Assembly (NCBI RefSeq): GCF_014842915.1
Contig: NZ_JACYXI010000006.1
Location: forward strand, 124,001-188,000
From: Roseibium litorale
GTDB lineage: Bacteria; Pseudomonadota; Alphaproteobacteria; Rhizobiales; Stappiaceae
DNA length: 64,000 nucleotides
Direction: 5' to 3'
Numbering within the stretch: the first letter of the stretch is position 1; each line of letters starts with the position of its first letter. A program made the position numbers and the translations under genes. The notes under the pieces were generated by a model, which saw only the letters and a list, made by a program, of their open reading frames with translations, did no database searches and was not told the origin of the DNA. Shown here in pieces: positions 8,640 through 19,995 of this stretch.

Positions 8640-9170
8640 CGGAACGTGGTCAGCTCATATACTTGGGCAAGCGGGAGGTCCATTCCCGCATCACCTGCTC
8701 TGCCGGTTCCCGTGACGATTTTGCCGGGGCTGCGTCTATTGCGCCGCAGTGTGGCCAAGCCTTCAGAGCGGACACGCGGCCCCTGACCCGGTCCGCCAGC
8801 ACAAAAGGCGCCGCGAGCAAAGACTCCGGCGGTCTGGCCTCTCGTGTCTCCCTGGCGCCTGAAGCCCAACGGGAGTGGCGGGGCGCGGAAGGCATCCGCC
8901 TTGCGCGACTTGTTGTAAGTGATCTTCGGCAGAGGTCTTCCGTCCCCGCCCGGGCTGTTTCTCATGACAGCGCCCGGGTCCGCCTGCTGGACAGACGCTT
9001 GGGCATAGAAGCCCTCGCACCGCGCCCTCCGCAGCCGCACCACGCCCCCGGCTATGCGATCCACCGGGTTCACTGCCACCGGACCTGCCAAGACGGTTCC
9101 GTTACCTCCGTCTCCCAGCCCCGCCCGGCCCGCCCCTCCCCGCTGGTCGGTCCAGCAGGGGCCCGTTAGG
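8640..9170. other. GC-rich, hairpin-dense stretch without a supportable gene
   Basis: No reading frame here on either strand has codon use or motifs I trust. The stretch contains several strong inverted repeats: AAGGC-atcc-GCCTT near 8897, a CCCGGGCTGT/ACAGC-GCCCGGG hairpin at about 8950-8978, GTCC-gcctgct-GGAC near 8980, and CCC-GCTGG/CCAGC-a-GGG at about 9139-9165. It could be a structured RNA or decayed intergenic DNA. I checked by eye for RNase P, tmRNA, SRP RNA and cobalamin-riboswitch consensus boxes and did not find them. Confidence 0.3.
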
Positions 9171-9396
9171 CGGACACGGGAAGAAGCATACGGCAGGTTT
9201 TAAAGGGGGAGGATAAGGTTTCTTTGAGCGCGAAAAGGGTGTCCGGTCAAAGGGCATGGATTTCGGGGAGAGGGATAAGTTTTGACGCTGAGGGGTTTGG
9301 TGGGATGCAGGGAAAAATTGACCTTTTGCAGCAGCGTGCTTTGTGACCATCCGTTCAGGCAGACGTTGCTGGTTTATTCGTCGCGTTCGGCAGGCT

Positions 9397-9447
9397 CCGG
9401 TCTCCCCTCTTGCGGGGAGATGCCTCCGAATGGGGGCAGAGGGGGGC
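9397..9447 (-). repeat. Rhizobial-type intergenic palindromic element, copy 1
   Basis: Read on the minus strand it runs CCCCCCTCTG, a central palindromic part, then CATCTCCCCGCAAGAGGGGAG. It matches, in inverted orientation, the element at 9699-9747. The layout resembles the RIME-type intergenic elements described in rhizobia; the family name is inference. Confidence 0.5.
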
Positions 9448-9698
9448 AGCCCCTGAGATGAATGACAGGCCCTCAATGCGTCTTCCCGAACGCAGCGAAG
9501 CGGAGATCCGGGACCGGTGAGCCAAGGTATTCCGACAGCCAACTGTTTGAAACCGATAATTTTTTGGCTCTCCGGCGCCGGCTCGCGCTTTGCTTGGCCG
9601 GGAGGACGATCGAGAGGCCAATCGCTTTGTCAGCGGTCTGAGTGGGAGCATCAGCCCCTCGGAGTATTGCCGCTCTTCTTGAATATGCGGAAGCCTTA

Positions 9699-9747
9699 CC
9701 CCCCTGTCAGCTGAAGCTGACATCTCCCCCGCAAGGAAGGAGACAGG
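9699..9747 (+). repeat. Rhizobial-type intergenic palindromic element, copy 2
   Basis: It begins CCCCCCTGTCAGCTGAAGCT, where GTCAGCT-GA-AGCTGAC is a perfect hairpin, then CATCTCCCCCGCAAGG. It is the inverted partner of the element at 9397-9447. Confidence 0.5.
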
Positions 9748-9788
9748 CGTATGCCGCACGTCCCAGCCTTCGAAACACCCTCTCCGTC

Positions 9789-9890
9789 ATTGCAGCATTC
9801 GATGCTGCAATCCAAACCGTTCCGTCTCCTCAAACCGAAGTGGTTCCTTGAGGACAGGTCACGGCATGATGCCATGGTCAAGCCATGGCA
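9789..9890. repeat. Tandem pair of perfect hairpins in intergenic DNA
   Basis: ATTGCAGCAT-TCG-ATGCTGCAAT (9789-9811) and TGCCATGG-TCAAG-CCATGGCA (9870-9890) are perfect stem-loops about 60 bp apart, with no gene between. They look like part of a palindromic intergenic repeat common in Hyphomicrobiales; the second copy needed to prove this is not in the window. The region 9170-10100 otherwise holds no gene I can support. Confidence 0.45.
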
Positions 9891-10100
9891 GGACGGAGGA
9901 GAGATAATTTCACTCACACGAGAGCAGCTGAGTCTACTAGACGATCAGCAAAGGCATAAACCTCTCGATGGTCACTCTGGCAAGCGAGACACAACCCAGG
10001 ACCGATGAACAGAAATCAGAATCCCCTCATTAAATCAAACGCCCCCGAAGATGCAAAGGTTAACAAACACATTACGTCTGACGCAATCCATCTTGAATTA

Positions 10101-10141
10101 CGTCAAACACACTTGACGTACCGTACTGATTCAGTATTTAT
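10101..10141 (+). promoter_or_regulatory. Promoter with nested palindromes for the winged-helix gene
   Basis: A -35 TTGACG (10113-10118) and a -10 like TATTTAT (10135-10141) are 16 bp apart, placing the transcript start at about 10147, next to the ATG at 10149. TTGACG is one arm of CGTCAA-N6-TTGACG (10101-10118). The spacer holds the perfect palindrome TACTGA-T-TCAGTA (10124-10136). This arrangement suggests tight repression and a near-leaderless mRNA. Confidence 0.5.
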
Positions 10142-10148
10142 GGTACGC

Positions 10149-10745
10149 ATGAGCAATGCGGCTATTAATATTCTGAAAGATGAGAAGGCTAGGCTTGTAT
10201 CTGAGCTTGATGCCCATAAAGAAGCTGTGCGTGATCTAAATAGGAAGGTAAAGGAGATCGATGCAGCGATTTTTCATCTAATCGGCGACGGAGACGTTCC
10301 AGTTACGGAATCTGCGCGACAGCCACGTGGCTCAGGCCCACGCCTTGCTAATTTGGTTGCGCAAGCTCTGCCCAGAGATGGCGCCGGAACAACTGCACTT
10401 GAAATCTCCAAGCAGCTGACTGATGCCGGACGCGAAACTACAAATACGACAGTAAGTTCAATCCTATCTAGAATGCGTAAGGATGGGACTGCGGTTAAGA
10501 AAAATGGATTTTGGTATCTCGCTACCGATGAAAAAGGCCCGGATGAAACATCCGAGCCTTTTTCATCCAGTGGGGATGGTGACGGTTCACAGGGACGGGC
10601 TTCCCATCCTTCCCCTGCGGGTTCGACCCCCGTCGTCTCCACCGTACTTCACCGCGAAAGAGAGAAATTCCTCGGACAGTCTTCTCTCTCTTCCGCTCAA
10701 CCAACCATCAAACTGCCCGGATTGGGCAATACGAAAGGAGGTTAG
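10149..10745 (+). CDS. Coiled-coil plus winged-helix protein of accessory origin
   Basis: About 198 residues in an AT-richer context than its neighbours. Residues 1-45 (ILKDEKARLVSELDAHKEAV onward) form a charged coiled coil. Residues about 70-130 (ALEISKQLTDAGRETTNTTV, then SSILSRMRKDGTAVKKNGFW) look like a winged helix, suggesting a small DNA-binding protein as found on phages and islands. From about residue 127 the frame runs through a terminator-like palindrome and a tRNA-like T-arm, with low-complexity sequence, so the natural stop was probably lost and the last 60 residues are suspect. An ATG at 10140 is an alternative start, but the predicted transcript begins after it. Confidence 0.55.
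   Translation: MSNAAINILKDEKARLVSELDAHKEAVRDLNRKVKEIDAAIFHLIGDGDVPVTESARQPRGSGPRLANLVAQALPRDGAGTTALEISKQLTDAGRETTNTTVSSILSRMRKDGTAVKKNGFWYLATDEKGPDETSEPFSSSGDGDGSQGRASHPSPAGSTPVVSTVLHREREKFLGQSSLSSAQPTIKLPGLGNTKGG
10527..10567. terminator. Long bidirectional terminator-like palindrome inside the 3' part of the winged-helix frame
   Basis: GATGAAAAAGGC/GCCTTTTTCATC and CGGATG/CATCCG pair around AAA with a single C-A mismatch. This gives a near-perfect 41-bp palindrome with A5/T5 tracts on both sides. It should terminate transcription in both directions. Confidence 0.65.
10617..10643 (+). other. tRNA/tmRNA 3'-end-like fragment (T-arm plus acceptor strand)
   Basis: GCGGG-TTCGACC-CCCGT folds as a T-arm and is followed directly by CGTCTCC-A-CC, like a 3' acceptor strand. 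Upstream, GGATGG/CCATCC (10574-10579 with 10604-10609) also pair. No matching 5' acceptor GGAGACG lies at tRNA distance, so this is not a complete tRNA. It may be an attachment-site remnant in a tRNA-Ser-like gene or in the acceptor piece of a permuted tmRNA. Confidence 0.35.
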
Positions 10746-10776
10746 CTGTGTGGCAAGCAGCCCGGTTATTATCAGC

Positions 10777-10796
10777 GTTAGAGCGTAAGCTCTAAC
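10777..10796. other. Perfect GNRA-capped hairpin
   Basis: GTTAGAGC-GTAA-GCTCTAAC is a perfect 8-bp stem closed by a GTAA tetraloop, upstream of a strong terminator and not inside a supportable gene. Confidence 0.5.
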
Positions 10797-10816
10797 TCGA
10801 TTACACAAACTAAGCT

Positions 10817-10849
10817 TCCCACGTGGGTCTTAACCCACGTGGGATTTTT
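10817..10849 (+). terminator. Rho-independent terminator without an obvious gene
   Basis: Two copies of CCCACGTGGG separated by TCTTAA pair fully, extended by an outer T-A pair, and are followed by TTTTT. Each arm is itself a palindrome. The nearest upstream plus-strand frame ends at 10745. Confidence 0.7.
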
Positions 10850-11582
10850 CCCATAAATTGGCTGCCGAATCAAGTGGAATCACATTAAGCATTTGATTCC
10901 GTGTCAGCATTTTAGAAACATCTTATCTAAGAATCGGTTAGCTTAGTTTAATGGCAAGCAAGAGCTCGCTGGTTTTGCCCCTGTCGATTAACCAGCATTT
11001 GACGCACCAGGTCAAAACTGCAGTTAAACAATGCCAATCAAAAGATGAAACATCACGCTTCACATCGTTGAGCGTCTCAGCCAGAAGCCAATTGACACTG
11101 TTACGGCTCCGAACGCTTAGTCCCTGATGGATATGCATTGAGGTTGCTATCCTCTCCCGCGATACGCGAAGCCAATGGCTGCGGCTCTACCCTGCTAGTT
11201 CGTAACTAACACTTGGATTGGGTAAATCCGCAGGATAGACGTTGTCCGGACGTCCATAAAATCGCTTGTTGGTACAGATTGGCGTGACACAACACAGAAG
11301 CAGGCAATTGCATTGCGAGCTTTCATATCGTGAAATACGCCTTCAATATTGCACTTACGGATAACGTGACGCACCCACTGACGCACCCTCCCATAACACC
11401 CCCTTGGAAAATCGGCGCTATCTGGAAAAACGTAGAGAAAAACAATGAACTGTAAGCTCTGCGGACATGAGACGTCTTCTCTGCCGTCAATATGGTAGGC
11501 CCACGTGCATTCCTCGAACGAAAAATCAAAGAAGATAGGTTAACCTGGGATCTCCGCTTCGCTACGTTCTGGAAGGCGAGAT
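10850..11582. other. AT-rich stretch with no recognisable gene
   Basis: Base composition is clearly lower in GC than the flanking genes. Only short, motif-free frames occur (for example on the minus strand at 10938-11138 and 11195-11386). I read it as decayed accessory DNA following the winged-helix gene and terminator. Confidence 0.4.
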
Positions 11583-11655
11583 GATGGGACTTGTCAGCAG
11601 TCTGCGCCCCCCGAAGCGCCCGTAAGATTAATCCAAAAGCAGGCTTCTTCTCATT

Positions 11656-11732
11656 CGTCATGGCCGGGCCTGTCCCGGCCATCTGCAAGCCATTGACTTG
11701 GATAGATCCTCGGCACAAGGCCGAGGATGACG
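11656..11732 (-). repeat. Dispersed palindromic repeat R1, copy B
   Basis: Inverted copy of the core at 6902-6978: on the plus strand CGTCATGGCCGGG...CCCGGCCATCTGCAAGCC, then the CCTCGG/CCGAGG hairpin and ATGACG. The tag TTGTCAGCAGTCTG lies about 65 bp to its left at 11589. Confidence 0.7.
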
Positions 11733-11756
11733 GTGGAGAGGCCGCCCCCCACCTCC

Positions 11757-11872
11757 GTCATCCCTGCGAAGGCAGGGATCCAGTAAGCTGTTGAAGTAAC
11801 TGTCTTTTCTAACAAGAAGCCCCACGGAATACTGGATCCCGGTCTTGGTGCGGAGCACACAACCGGGATGAC
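11757..11872 (+). repeat. Dispersed palindromic repeat R2, copy 1
   Basis: A 116-bp element with inverted ends GTCATCCC...GGGATGAC. It contains the hairpin CCCTGCGAAGGCAGGG, then ATCCAGTAA, and near the other end GGAATACTGGATCCCGGT. A near-identical copy lies in opposite orientation at 43353-43469. Confidence 0.75.
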
Positions 11873-11958
11873 ACGCCGAAGGGGTCAGGCCTTCGCCAGC
11901 GCTCTGAACAGGCCCCGGAGGGCCCGTTCTCATGTTGCAGAAGCGCGGAGTGTTTGGC

Positions 11959-14634
<2,676 letters not shown>

Positions 14635-15043
14635 GGCGGGCGATCTCCTTGCGGTCCGGTTTGGCCGCCTCTTTCCATCAAGAGAAAAAGGCAGGCCCTG
14701 GGGTCTCAAAATCTCTGGTCACGGCGGGAGGGCCGCCGTCTTTGGCCTCTAGCGGGCCTTGTATCTTGCAGATCGTAGCGGGAGGGCGGTGTTTCAACCC
14801 GTCTCCCGGATTGCATCTAACGCTTGGACATTCCTATACAAAAGTTCACGTTCCTCCTCCAGCCGGAGCCGCGTTTCCTTGTCCCGGTGGTAGCGGCAAG
14901 GGACCGGCAGGCGGCGCGGCGGATAGAGACAAACCTCTCTCTGTGAGCTAGTCTGGCTGCGCTGGAAGTCAAGAAGCCGTGCGGCTTGCGCCTGAAGCCC
15001 CGCCGTAGCGGAAACGAAGGCGGGAAAGCCGTCGCGAAACATA

Positions 15044-15072
15044 TTGCATACCATTGTATACTGAACTATGTA
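15044..15072 (+). promoter_or_regulatory. Candidate promoter for acnB
   Basis: TTGCAT (15044-15049) and TATGTA (15067-15072) are 17 bp apart, about 85 bp upstream of the acnB ATG. The spacer includes ATAC-CATT-GTAT, a short inverted repeat that could bind a regulator. The rest of the 14635-15158 gap shows no gene I would support. Confidence 0.4.
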
Positions 15073-15158
15073 GTGGCCAGCAAGCTTGACCCGGCTAGCC
15101 TTCCAATCCCGCTGCCCGGCGCTCAAGCTTCCATCCATTCCAGGACGCCGGGGTTACC

Positions 15159-17951
15159 ATGAGCTTGTATGCAGATTACCTGAAAGAGATCGAAGCGCGC
15201 AAAACCGAGGGCCTGCACCCAAAGCCCATCGATGACGGCGCCTTGCTCAGCGAGATCGTCGCCCAGATCAAGGACACCGGCAACGAACACCGGGCCGATT
15301 CCCTCAAGTACTTCATCTACAACACCCTGCCCGGCACCACGAGCGCCGCTGGCGTGAAGGCGAAGTTCCTGAAGGAAATCATCCTCGGCGAGGAAACGGT
15401 AGCGGAAATCACCCCGGCCTTCGCATTTGAACTCCTGTCCCACATGAAGGGCGGCCCGTCCATCGAGGTCCTGCTTGACCTGGCCCTGGGTGATGACGCG
15501 GACACCGCCAAGCAGGCAGCCGAAGTTCTGAAGACCCAGGTCTTCCTCTATGCGGCCGACACAGACCGTTTGCAGGAAGCCTTCAAGGCCGGCAACCCGG
15601 TCGCAAAGGACATTCTGGAGAGCTACTCCAAGGCCGAGTTCTTCACCAAGCTGCCGTATATCGAAGAAGAGATCCACGTCGTCACCTACATCGCCGCGGA
15701 AGGCGATATCTCGACCGACCTTCTGTCCCCCGGCAATCAGGCGCACTCCCGCTCCGACCGCGAGCTGCATGGCAAGTGCATGATTTCCGAAGCGGCGCAG
15801 AAGGAAATCGAGGCCCTGAAGATTCAGCACCCGGGCAAGCGCGTCATGCTGATCGCCGAAAAGGGCACCATGGGCGTCGGCTCTTCCCGTATGTCCGGCG
15901 TCAACAACGTGGCGCTGTGGACCGGCAAGCAGGCCAGCCCCTATGTTCCCTTCGTGAACATCGCCCCGGTCGTCGCAGGCACCAACGGCATCTCCCCGAT
16001 CTTCCTGACCACCGTTGGCGTCACCGGCGGCATCGGCATCGACCTGAAGAACTGGGTCAAGAAGCTGGACGCGGACGGCAACCCTATCCTGAACAATGAC
16101 GGCAACCCGGTTCTTGAGCAGAAATACTCGGTCGAAACCGGCACCGTGCTCAAGATCAATACCAAGACCAAGAAGCTGTGCAGCGAAGACGGCAGCGAAG
16201 AGCTTGCTGATCTGTCCTCGTCCTTCACCCCGCAGAAGGTCGAATTCATGAAGGCTGGCGGCTCCTATGCCGTGGTCTTCGGCAAGAAACTGCAGAGCCT
16301 GGCCTGCGACATCCTCGGCGTCGAATACAAGTCTGCCTTCGCACCGTCCAAGGAAGTCTCCCACGAGGGTCAGGGCCTGACCGCAGTTGAGAAGATCTTC
16401 AACGCCAACGCTGTCGGCACCACACCGGGCAAGGTTCTTCATGCCGGTTCGGATGTCCGTGTCCGGGTCAACATCGTCGGCTCCCAGGACACCACCGGCC
16501 TGATGACGGCCCAGGAACTGGAAGCCATGGCGGCGACGGTCATTTCGCCGACTGTCGACGGCGCCTACCAGTCCGGCTGCCACACCGCGTCTGTCTGGGA
16601 CCTGAAGGCACAGGCCAACACGCCGAAGCTGATGGCCTTCATGCACAAGTTCGGCCTGATCACGGGCCGCGACCCCAAGGGCGTCTATCACTCCATGACA
16701 GACGTGATCCACAAGGTGCTGAATGACCTGACCGTGGACGACTGGGACATCATCATCGGCGGCGACAGCCACACCCGCATGTCCAAGGGCGTTGCCTTCG
16801 GCGCTGACTCGGGCACCGTGGCGCTGGCTCTGGCCACCGGCGAAGCCACCATGCCGATCCCGGAATCCGTCAAGGTGACCTTCAAGGGCGCCATGAAGGA
16901 CTACATGGACTTCCGTGACGTGGTGCACGCCACCCAGGCCCAGATGCTGAAGCAGCATGGCGACAACGTCTTCCAGGGCCGCGTCATCGAAGTGCACATC
17001 GGCACCCTGCTGGCCGACCAGGCCTTCACCTTCACCGACTGGACAGCAGAAATGAAGGCCAAGGCCTCCATCTGCATCTCCAACGACGAGACCCTGATCG
17101 GCTCGCTCGAGCTGGCCAAGGCCCGCATCCAGGTTATGATCGACAAAGGCATGGACAATGATGCCAAGGTTCTTCAGGGCCTGATTGACAAGGCGGACAA
17201 GCGCATTGCCCAGATCCGCTCTGGCGAGAAGCCGGCCCTCACCCCGGATGAAAATGCCAAGTACTTCGCAGAAGTCGTCGTGGATCTGGATCAGATCGAC
17301 GAGCCGATGATCGCCGACCCGGACGTCAACAACGCGGATGTTTCCAAGCGCTACACCCACGACACGATCCGTCCGGTTTCCTATTACGGCGGCGAGAAGA
17401 AGGTCGACCTCGGTTTCGTCGGGTCCTGCATGGTACACAAGGGCGACATCAAGATCGTGGCCCAGATGCTGAAGAACCTGGAGAAGGCAAACGGCAAGGT
17501 CGAATTCAAGGCCCCGCTCGTCGTCGCAGCTCCGACCTACAACATCATTGATGAGCTGAAGGCGGAAGGTGACTGGGAAACGCTCGAGAAATATTCGGGC
17601 TTCGAGTTCGACGACAAGGCGCCGAAGACCACGGCCCGTACCGAATACGAGAACATTCTGTATCTCGAGCGCCCGGGCTGTAACCTTTGCATGGGCAACC
17701 AGGAAAAGGCCGCCAAGGGCGACACAGTGCTTGCCACTTCGACCCGCCTGTTCCAGGGCCGCGTCGTCGCCGACAGCGCGACCAAGAAGGGGGAATCCCT
17801 GCTGGCCTCGACCCCGGTCGTGGTTCTCTCCGCAATCCTCGGCCGCACCCCGACCGTCGAGGAGTACAAGGAAGCAGTCGAAGGCATCGATCTGACGAAG
17901 TTCGCGCCGCCGCTTGAAAAGTCTGCAACGGCCCGGTCGGTTCACTTCTAA
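15159..17951 (+). CDS. acnB: Aconitate hydratase B, AcnB
   Basis: Second aconitase, of the AcnB class, which has an N-terminal HEAT-like domain and the swivel domain ahead of the catalytic core. The 930-residue protein shows the cluster-binding GCNLCMGNQ near the C-terminus and GGDSHTRMSKGVAFGADSGT in the core. It is longer than the roughly 865 residues of enterobacterial AcnB. In enterobacteria AcnB is the main TCA enzyme while AcnA serves stress; that division here is inference. A branched terminator follows at 17980. Confidence 0.96.
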   Translation: MSLYADYLKEIEARKTEGLHPKPIDDGALLSEIVAQIKDTGNEHRADSLKYFIYNTLPGTTSAAGVKAKFLKEIILGEETVAEITPAFAFELLSHMKGGPSIEVLLDLALGDDADTAKQAAEVLKTQVFLYAADTDRLQEAFKAGNPVAKDILESYSKAEFFTKLPYIEEEIHVVTYIAAEGDISTDLLSPGNQAHSRSDRELHGKCMISEAAQKEIEALKIQHPGKRVMLIAEKGTMGVGSSRMSGVNNVALWTGKQASPYVPFVNIAPVVAGTNGISPIFLTTVGVTGGIGIDLKNWVKKLDADGNPILNNDGNPVLEQKYSVETGTVLKINTKTKKLCSEDGSEELADLSSSFTPQKVEFMKAGGSYAVVFGKKLQSLACDILGVEYKSAFAPSKEVSHEGQGLTAVEKIFNANAVGTTPGKVLHAGSDVRVRVNIVGSQDTTGLMTAQELEAMAATVISPTVDGAYQSGCHTASVWDLKAQANTPKLMAFMHKFGLITGRDPKGVYHSMTDVIHKVLNDLTVDDWDIIIGGDSHTRMSKGVAFGADSGTVALALATGEATMPIPESVKVTFKGAMKDYMDFRDVVHATQAQMLKQHGDNVFQGRVIEVHIGTLLADQAFTFTDWTAEMKAKASICISNDETLIGSLELAKARIQVMIDKGMDNDAKVLQGLIDKADKRIAQIRSGEKPALTPDENAKYFAEVVVDLDQIDEPMIADPDVNNADVSKRYTHDTIRPVSYYGGEKKVDLGFVGSCMVHKGDIKIVAQMLKNLEKANGKVEFKAPLVVAAPTYNIIDELKAEGDWETLEKYSGFEFDDKAPKTTARTEYENILYLERPGCNLCMGNQEKAAKGDTVLATSTRLFQGRVVADSATKKGESLLASTPVVVLSAILGRTPTVEEYKEAVEGIDLTKFAPPLEKSATARSVHF

Positions 17952-17979
17952 GAACCTGACCCGGCGATAGCTGCCATGA

Positions 17980-18048
17980 GCGGCCGCTGACCGCCTGCCT
18001 GTTCCGCCAAAACGCGGTCAGGCGGACGGTTGGCGGCCGTTTTTTTTT
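17980..18048 (+). terminator. Branched rho-independent terminator after acnB
   Basis: An outer stem pairs GCGGCCGC (from 17980) with GCGGCCG (to 18039), an inner stem pairs TGACCGC with GCGGTCA, and a run of nine Ts follows at 18040-18048. It begins about 30 bp past the acnB stop. Confidence 0.65.
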
Positions 18049-18276
18049 GCCAGGCCGCCTCATCTGGCAAGCGAAGACTGCAAGCCAACTAAATAAGAAG
18101 CACGCATAAATTGCATTTATTGCAAGAATATCCATTCTGGAGAAAATAGATAATTCTGACAATGCCGTTGATGTATAAAAAATATAGATCATCACAGCTG
18201 CGGAAGGAGGACGTTAACTCTAAGACGCTATTGAAGAGCTCAGTACATATCCCGTAGGTGAGCCGGAGCTCATAAA

Positions 18277-19956
18277 ATGCTGAAAAACGTCACCATCGTT
18301 CACAAGATTCTCGCCGTGGTTGCGGTCATGGGGATTGCTGCCGTCGGCATCGCCGGCGTCGCGTTCACAGAGCTGAATTCGCTGAACCGGACGTTCACGG
18401 AAATCGGCCGGTCGGAAGAAGCCGCCCGTGAAGCGATGGACCTGCGCATCGATATCGTCGCCATCAGCCGCATGACCTATCAGTTCGCAACCAGCGCCGA
18501 CAAGGCAGCCGACTACAAGGCCGAAGCCAAGCGCCGCGCCGATGAGATGCTGGGCCGCCTGCCGAAACTGGAAGCGGTGGCAAATGCGGAAGAAAAGAAG
18601 CAGCTGACCGACATCAAGGCCGCGCTTGAGAGCTATTTCAGCAAGATCAACCAGATGATTGACACCGCTGCCAAGGATCCTTCGGATACGGCAGCAATCG
18701 CTGAGGGCCTCGCCGTGGCCCTGGACGGTCAGAAGGCCGTCACCGATACGGTCAAGGTCTACTCCAAATATACCGCAGCCGAAATGGCCTCCGAACGCGC
18801 AGCTGCGACGGAAGAAGCCAGCACCGCTGCAACCACGCTGCTGGTGACGTCGCTGATTGCCCTCCTCATCGGAGCTGGTTTCGGCATCTTTGTTGCGCGG
18901 GTCTCCATCTCCAAGCCGATCAGCCGCGTCGTGTCTCTGCTCAAGGCTCTGGCACAGGGCAATCACGACATGGAGATCACCGGCACCGACCGCAGCGATG
19001 AAGTTGGCGACCTGGCCCGTGCGGCTTTGGTCTTCAAGGAGCAGTCTCTGGAAAACGCCCGCCTGGCGGCCGAAGCCCAAGCGCAGAATGCCCGGTCGGA
19101 AGCCCAGCAGAAGCTGTTGTTCCGCAAGCTTGCCGAACAGTTTGAGCGCTCCGTCGGCAGCATCGTCGCCTCGCTGTCCACATCCGCGGGTCAGCTGGAA
19201 GACGCAGCCCAGACGATGTCCTCCAACGCCATTCATACCTCCGAGCAGTCAGGCTCCGTGGCAGCAGCCTCCGAGCAGGCCTCGTCAAACGTTCAGACCG
19301 TTGCGGCTGCGACAGAGGAACTAACCGCCTCCGTGCGCGAAATCGCCGGTCAGGTCGAGATGTCCTCCGAGATGTCCGGGCGGGCAGTGGACGATGCGGA
19401 TGCCGCCGCCAACAAGGTGCACGGCCTGTCCAACGCGGCCCAGAAGATCGGCGATATCGTCGAGCTGATCAACGGCATCGCCGCCCAGACCAACCTTCTG
19501 GCACTGAACGCCACCATCGAAGCGGCCCGCGCCGGGGAAGCCGGCAAGGGCTTCGCGGTTGTGGCCGCCGAAGTGAAGCAGCTGGCCGATCAGACCGCCA
19601 AGGCCACCACGGAAATCGCCTCCCAGATCGCGGAAATTCAGGGCTCGACCACAGAATCGGCCACCGCAATCAACGATGTCGCCGAAACGATCCGCAAGAT
19701 CAGCGAGATCTCGACGGCTGTTGCCGGGGCTGTGGAAGAACAGGCTTCGGCCACGCATGAAATTTCCCGCAATGTGCAGCAGGCCTCCATCGGAACTGCG
19801 GAAGTCTCCACGGCAATCGGGTCCGTGACCTCCGCGGCCCAGCAGTCCAGCGAAGCAGCAAATCACGTCCTCAGTGCTTCCGCCGACTTGTCCCGCCAGG
19901 CAGAGACACTAAAATCCGAAGTCGACCGGTTCCTGTCGGGGATTCGCGCTGCCTAA
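18277..19956 (+). CDS. Methyl-accepting chemotaxis protein
   Basis: Transmembrane chemoreceptor of 559 residues. Transmembrane helix 1 spans about residues 10-31, a four-helix-type periplasmic sensor about 32-185, and helix 2 about 187-210. A HAMP domain follows ([20 protein letters not shown], to about 258). The signalling hairpin contains the conserved tip [18 protein letters not shown] near residue 425. It has no C-terminal CheR-binding pentapeptide (it ends FLSGIRAA). GGAG precedes the ATG. No che genes are adjacent, so it is an orphan receptor of unknown ligand. Confidence 0.93.
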   Translation: MLKNVTIVHKILAVVAVMGIAAVGIAGVAFTELNSLNRTFTEIGRSEEAAREAMDLRIDIVAISRMTYQFATSADKAADYKAEAKRRADEMLGRLPKLEAVANAEEKKQLTDIKAALESYFSKINQMIDTAAKDPSDTAAIAEGLAVALDGQKAVTDTVKVYSKYTAAEMASERAAATEEASTAATTLLVTSLIALLIGAGFGIFVARVSISKPISRVVSLLKALAQGNHDMEITGTDRSDEVGDLARAALVFKEQSLENARLAAEAQAQNARSEAQQKLLFRKLAEQFERSVGSIVASLSTSAGQLEDAAQTMSSNAIHTSEQSGSVAAASEQASSNVQTVAAATEELTASVREIAGQVEMSSEMSGRAVDDADAAANKVHGLSNAAQKIGDIVELINGIAAQTNLLALNATIEAARAGEAGKGFAVVAAEVKQLADQTAKATTEIASQIAEIQGSTTESATAINDVAETIRKISEISTAVAGAVEEQASATHEISRNVQQASIGTAEVSTAIGSVTSAAQQSSEAANHVLSASADLSRQAETLKSEVDRFLSGIRAA

Positions 19957-19995
19957 TCCGAGGGGGCGCCCCGCCAGAAGCGCCCCTGGAGGACT

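Noticed and set aside
8534..9169. Open frames on both strands in the GC-rich gap (plus 8534-9169, minus 8636-9091)
   Set aside because: Composition is Arg/Pro/Ala/Ser-rich with no motif or plausible start, and both cross strong hairpins. Treated as non-coding.
8700..9170. RNase P RNA, tmRNA, SRP RNA or cobalamin riboswitch
   Set aside because: I looked on both strands for the conserved boxes of each and found only loose resemblances, such as a GGGAGAC stretch.
10290..10643. GGAGACG at 10290 as the 5' acceptor partner of the tRNA-like 3' end, giving a 354-nt tmRNA
   Set aside because: GGAGACG lies inside the winged-helix coding part, no tag-peptide frame occurs between, and alphaproteobacterial tmRNA genes are permuted with the acceptor piece first.
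10587..10808. Minus-strand 73-codon frame starting with a signal-peptide-like stretch
   Set aside because: Its second half is the reverse complement of the tRNA-like fragment, a common source of spurious frames; no ribosome site.
10938..11386. Degraded transposase fragments in the AT-rich stretch
   Set aside because: The two short minus-strand frames have no DDE or other transposase motif and no terminal inverted repeats nearby.
14794..15138. Minus-strand 114-codon frame in the acnA-acnB gap
   Set aside because: No recognisable domain, and it spans the candidate acnB promoter; composition looks non-coding.
15123..17945. 940-codon open frame on the minus strand across all of acnB
   Set aside because: It is the antisense shadow of a strongly coding GC-rich gene; the sequence has no motif and acnB is unambiguous on the plus strand.
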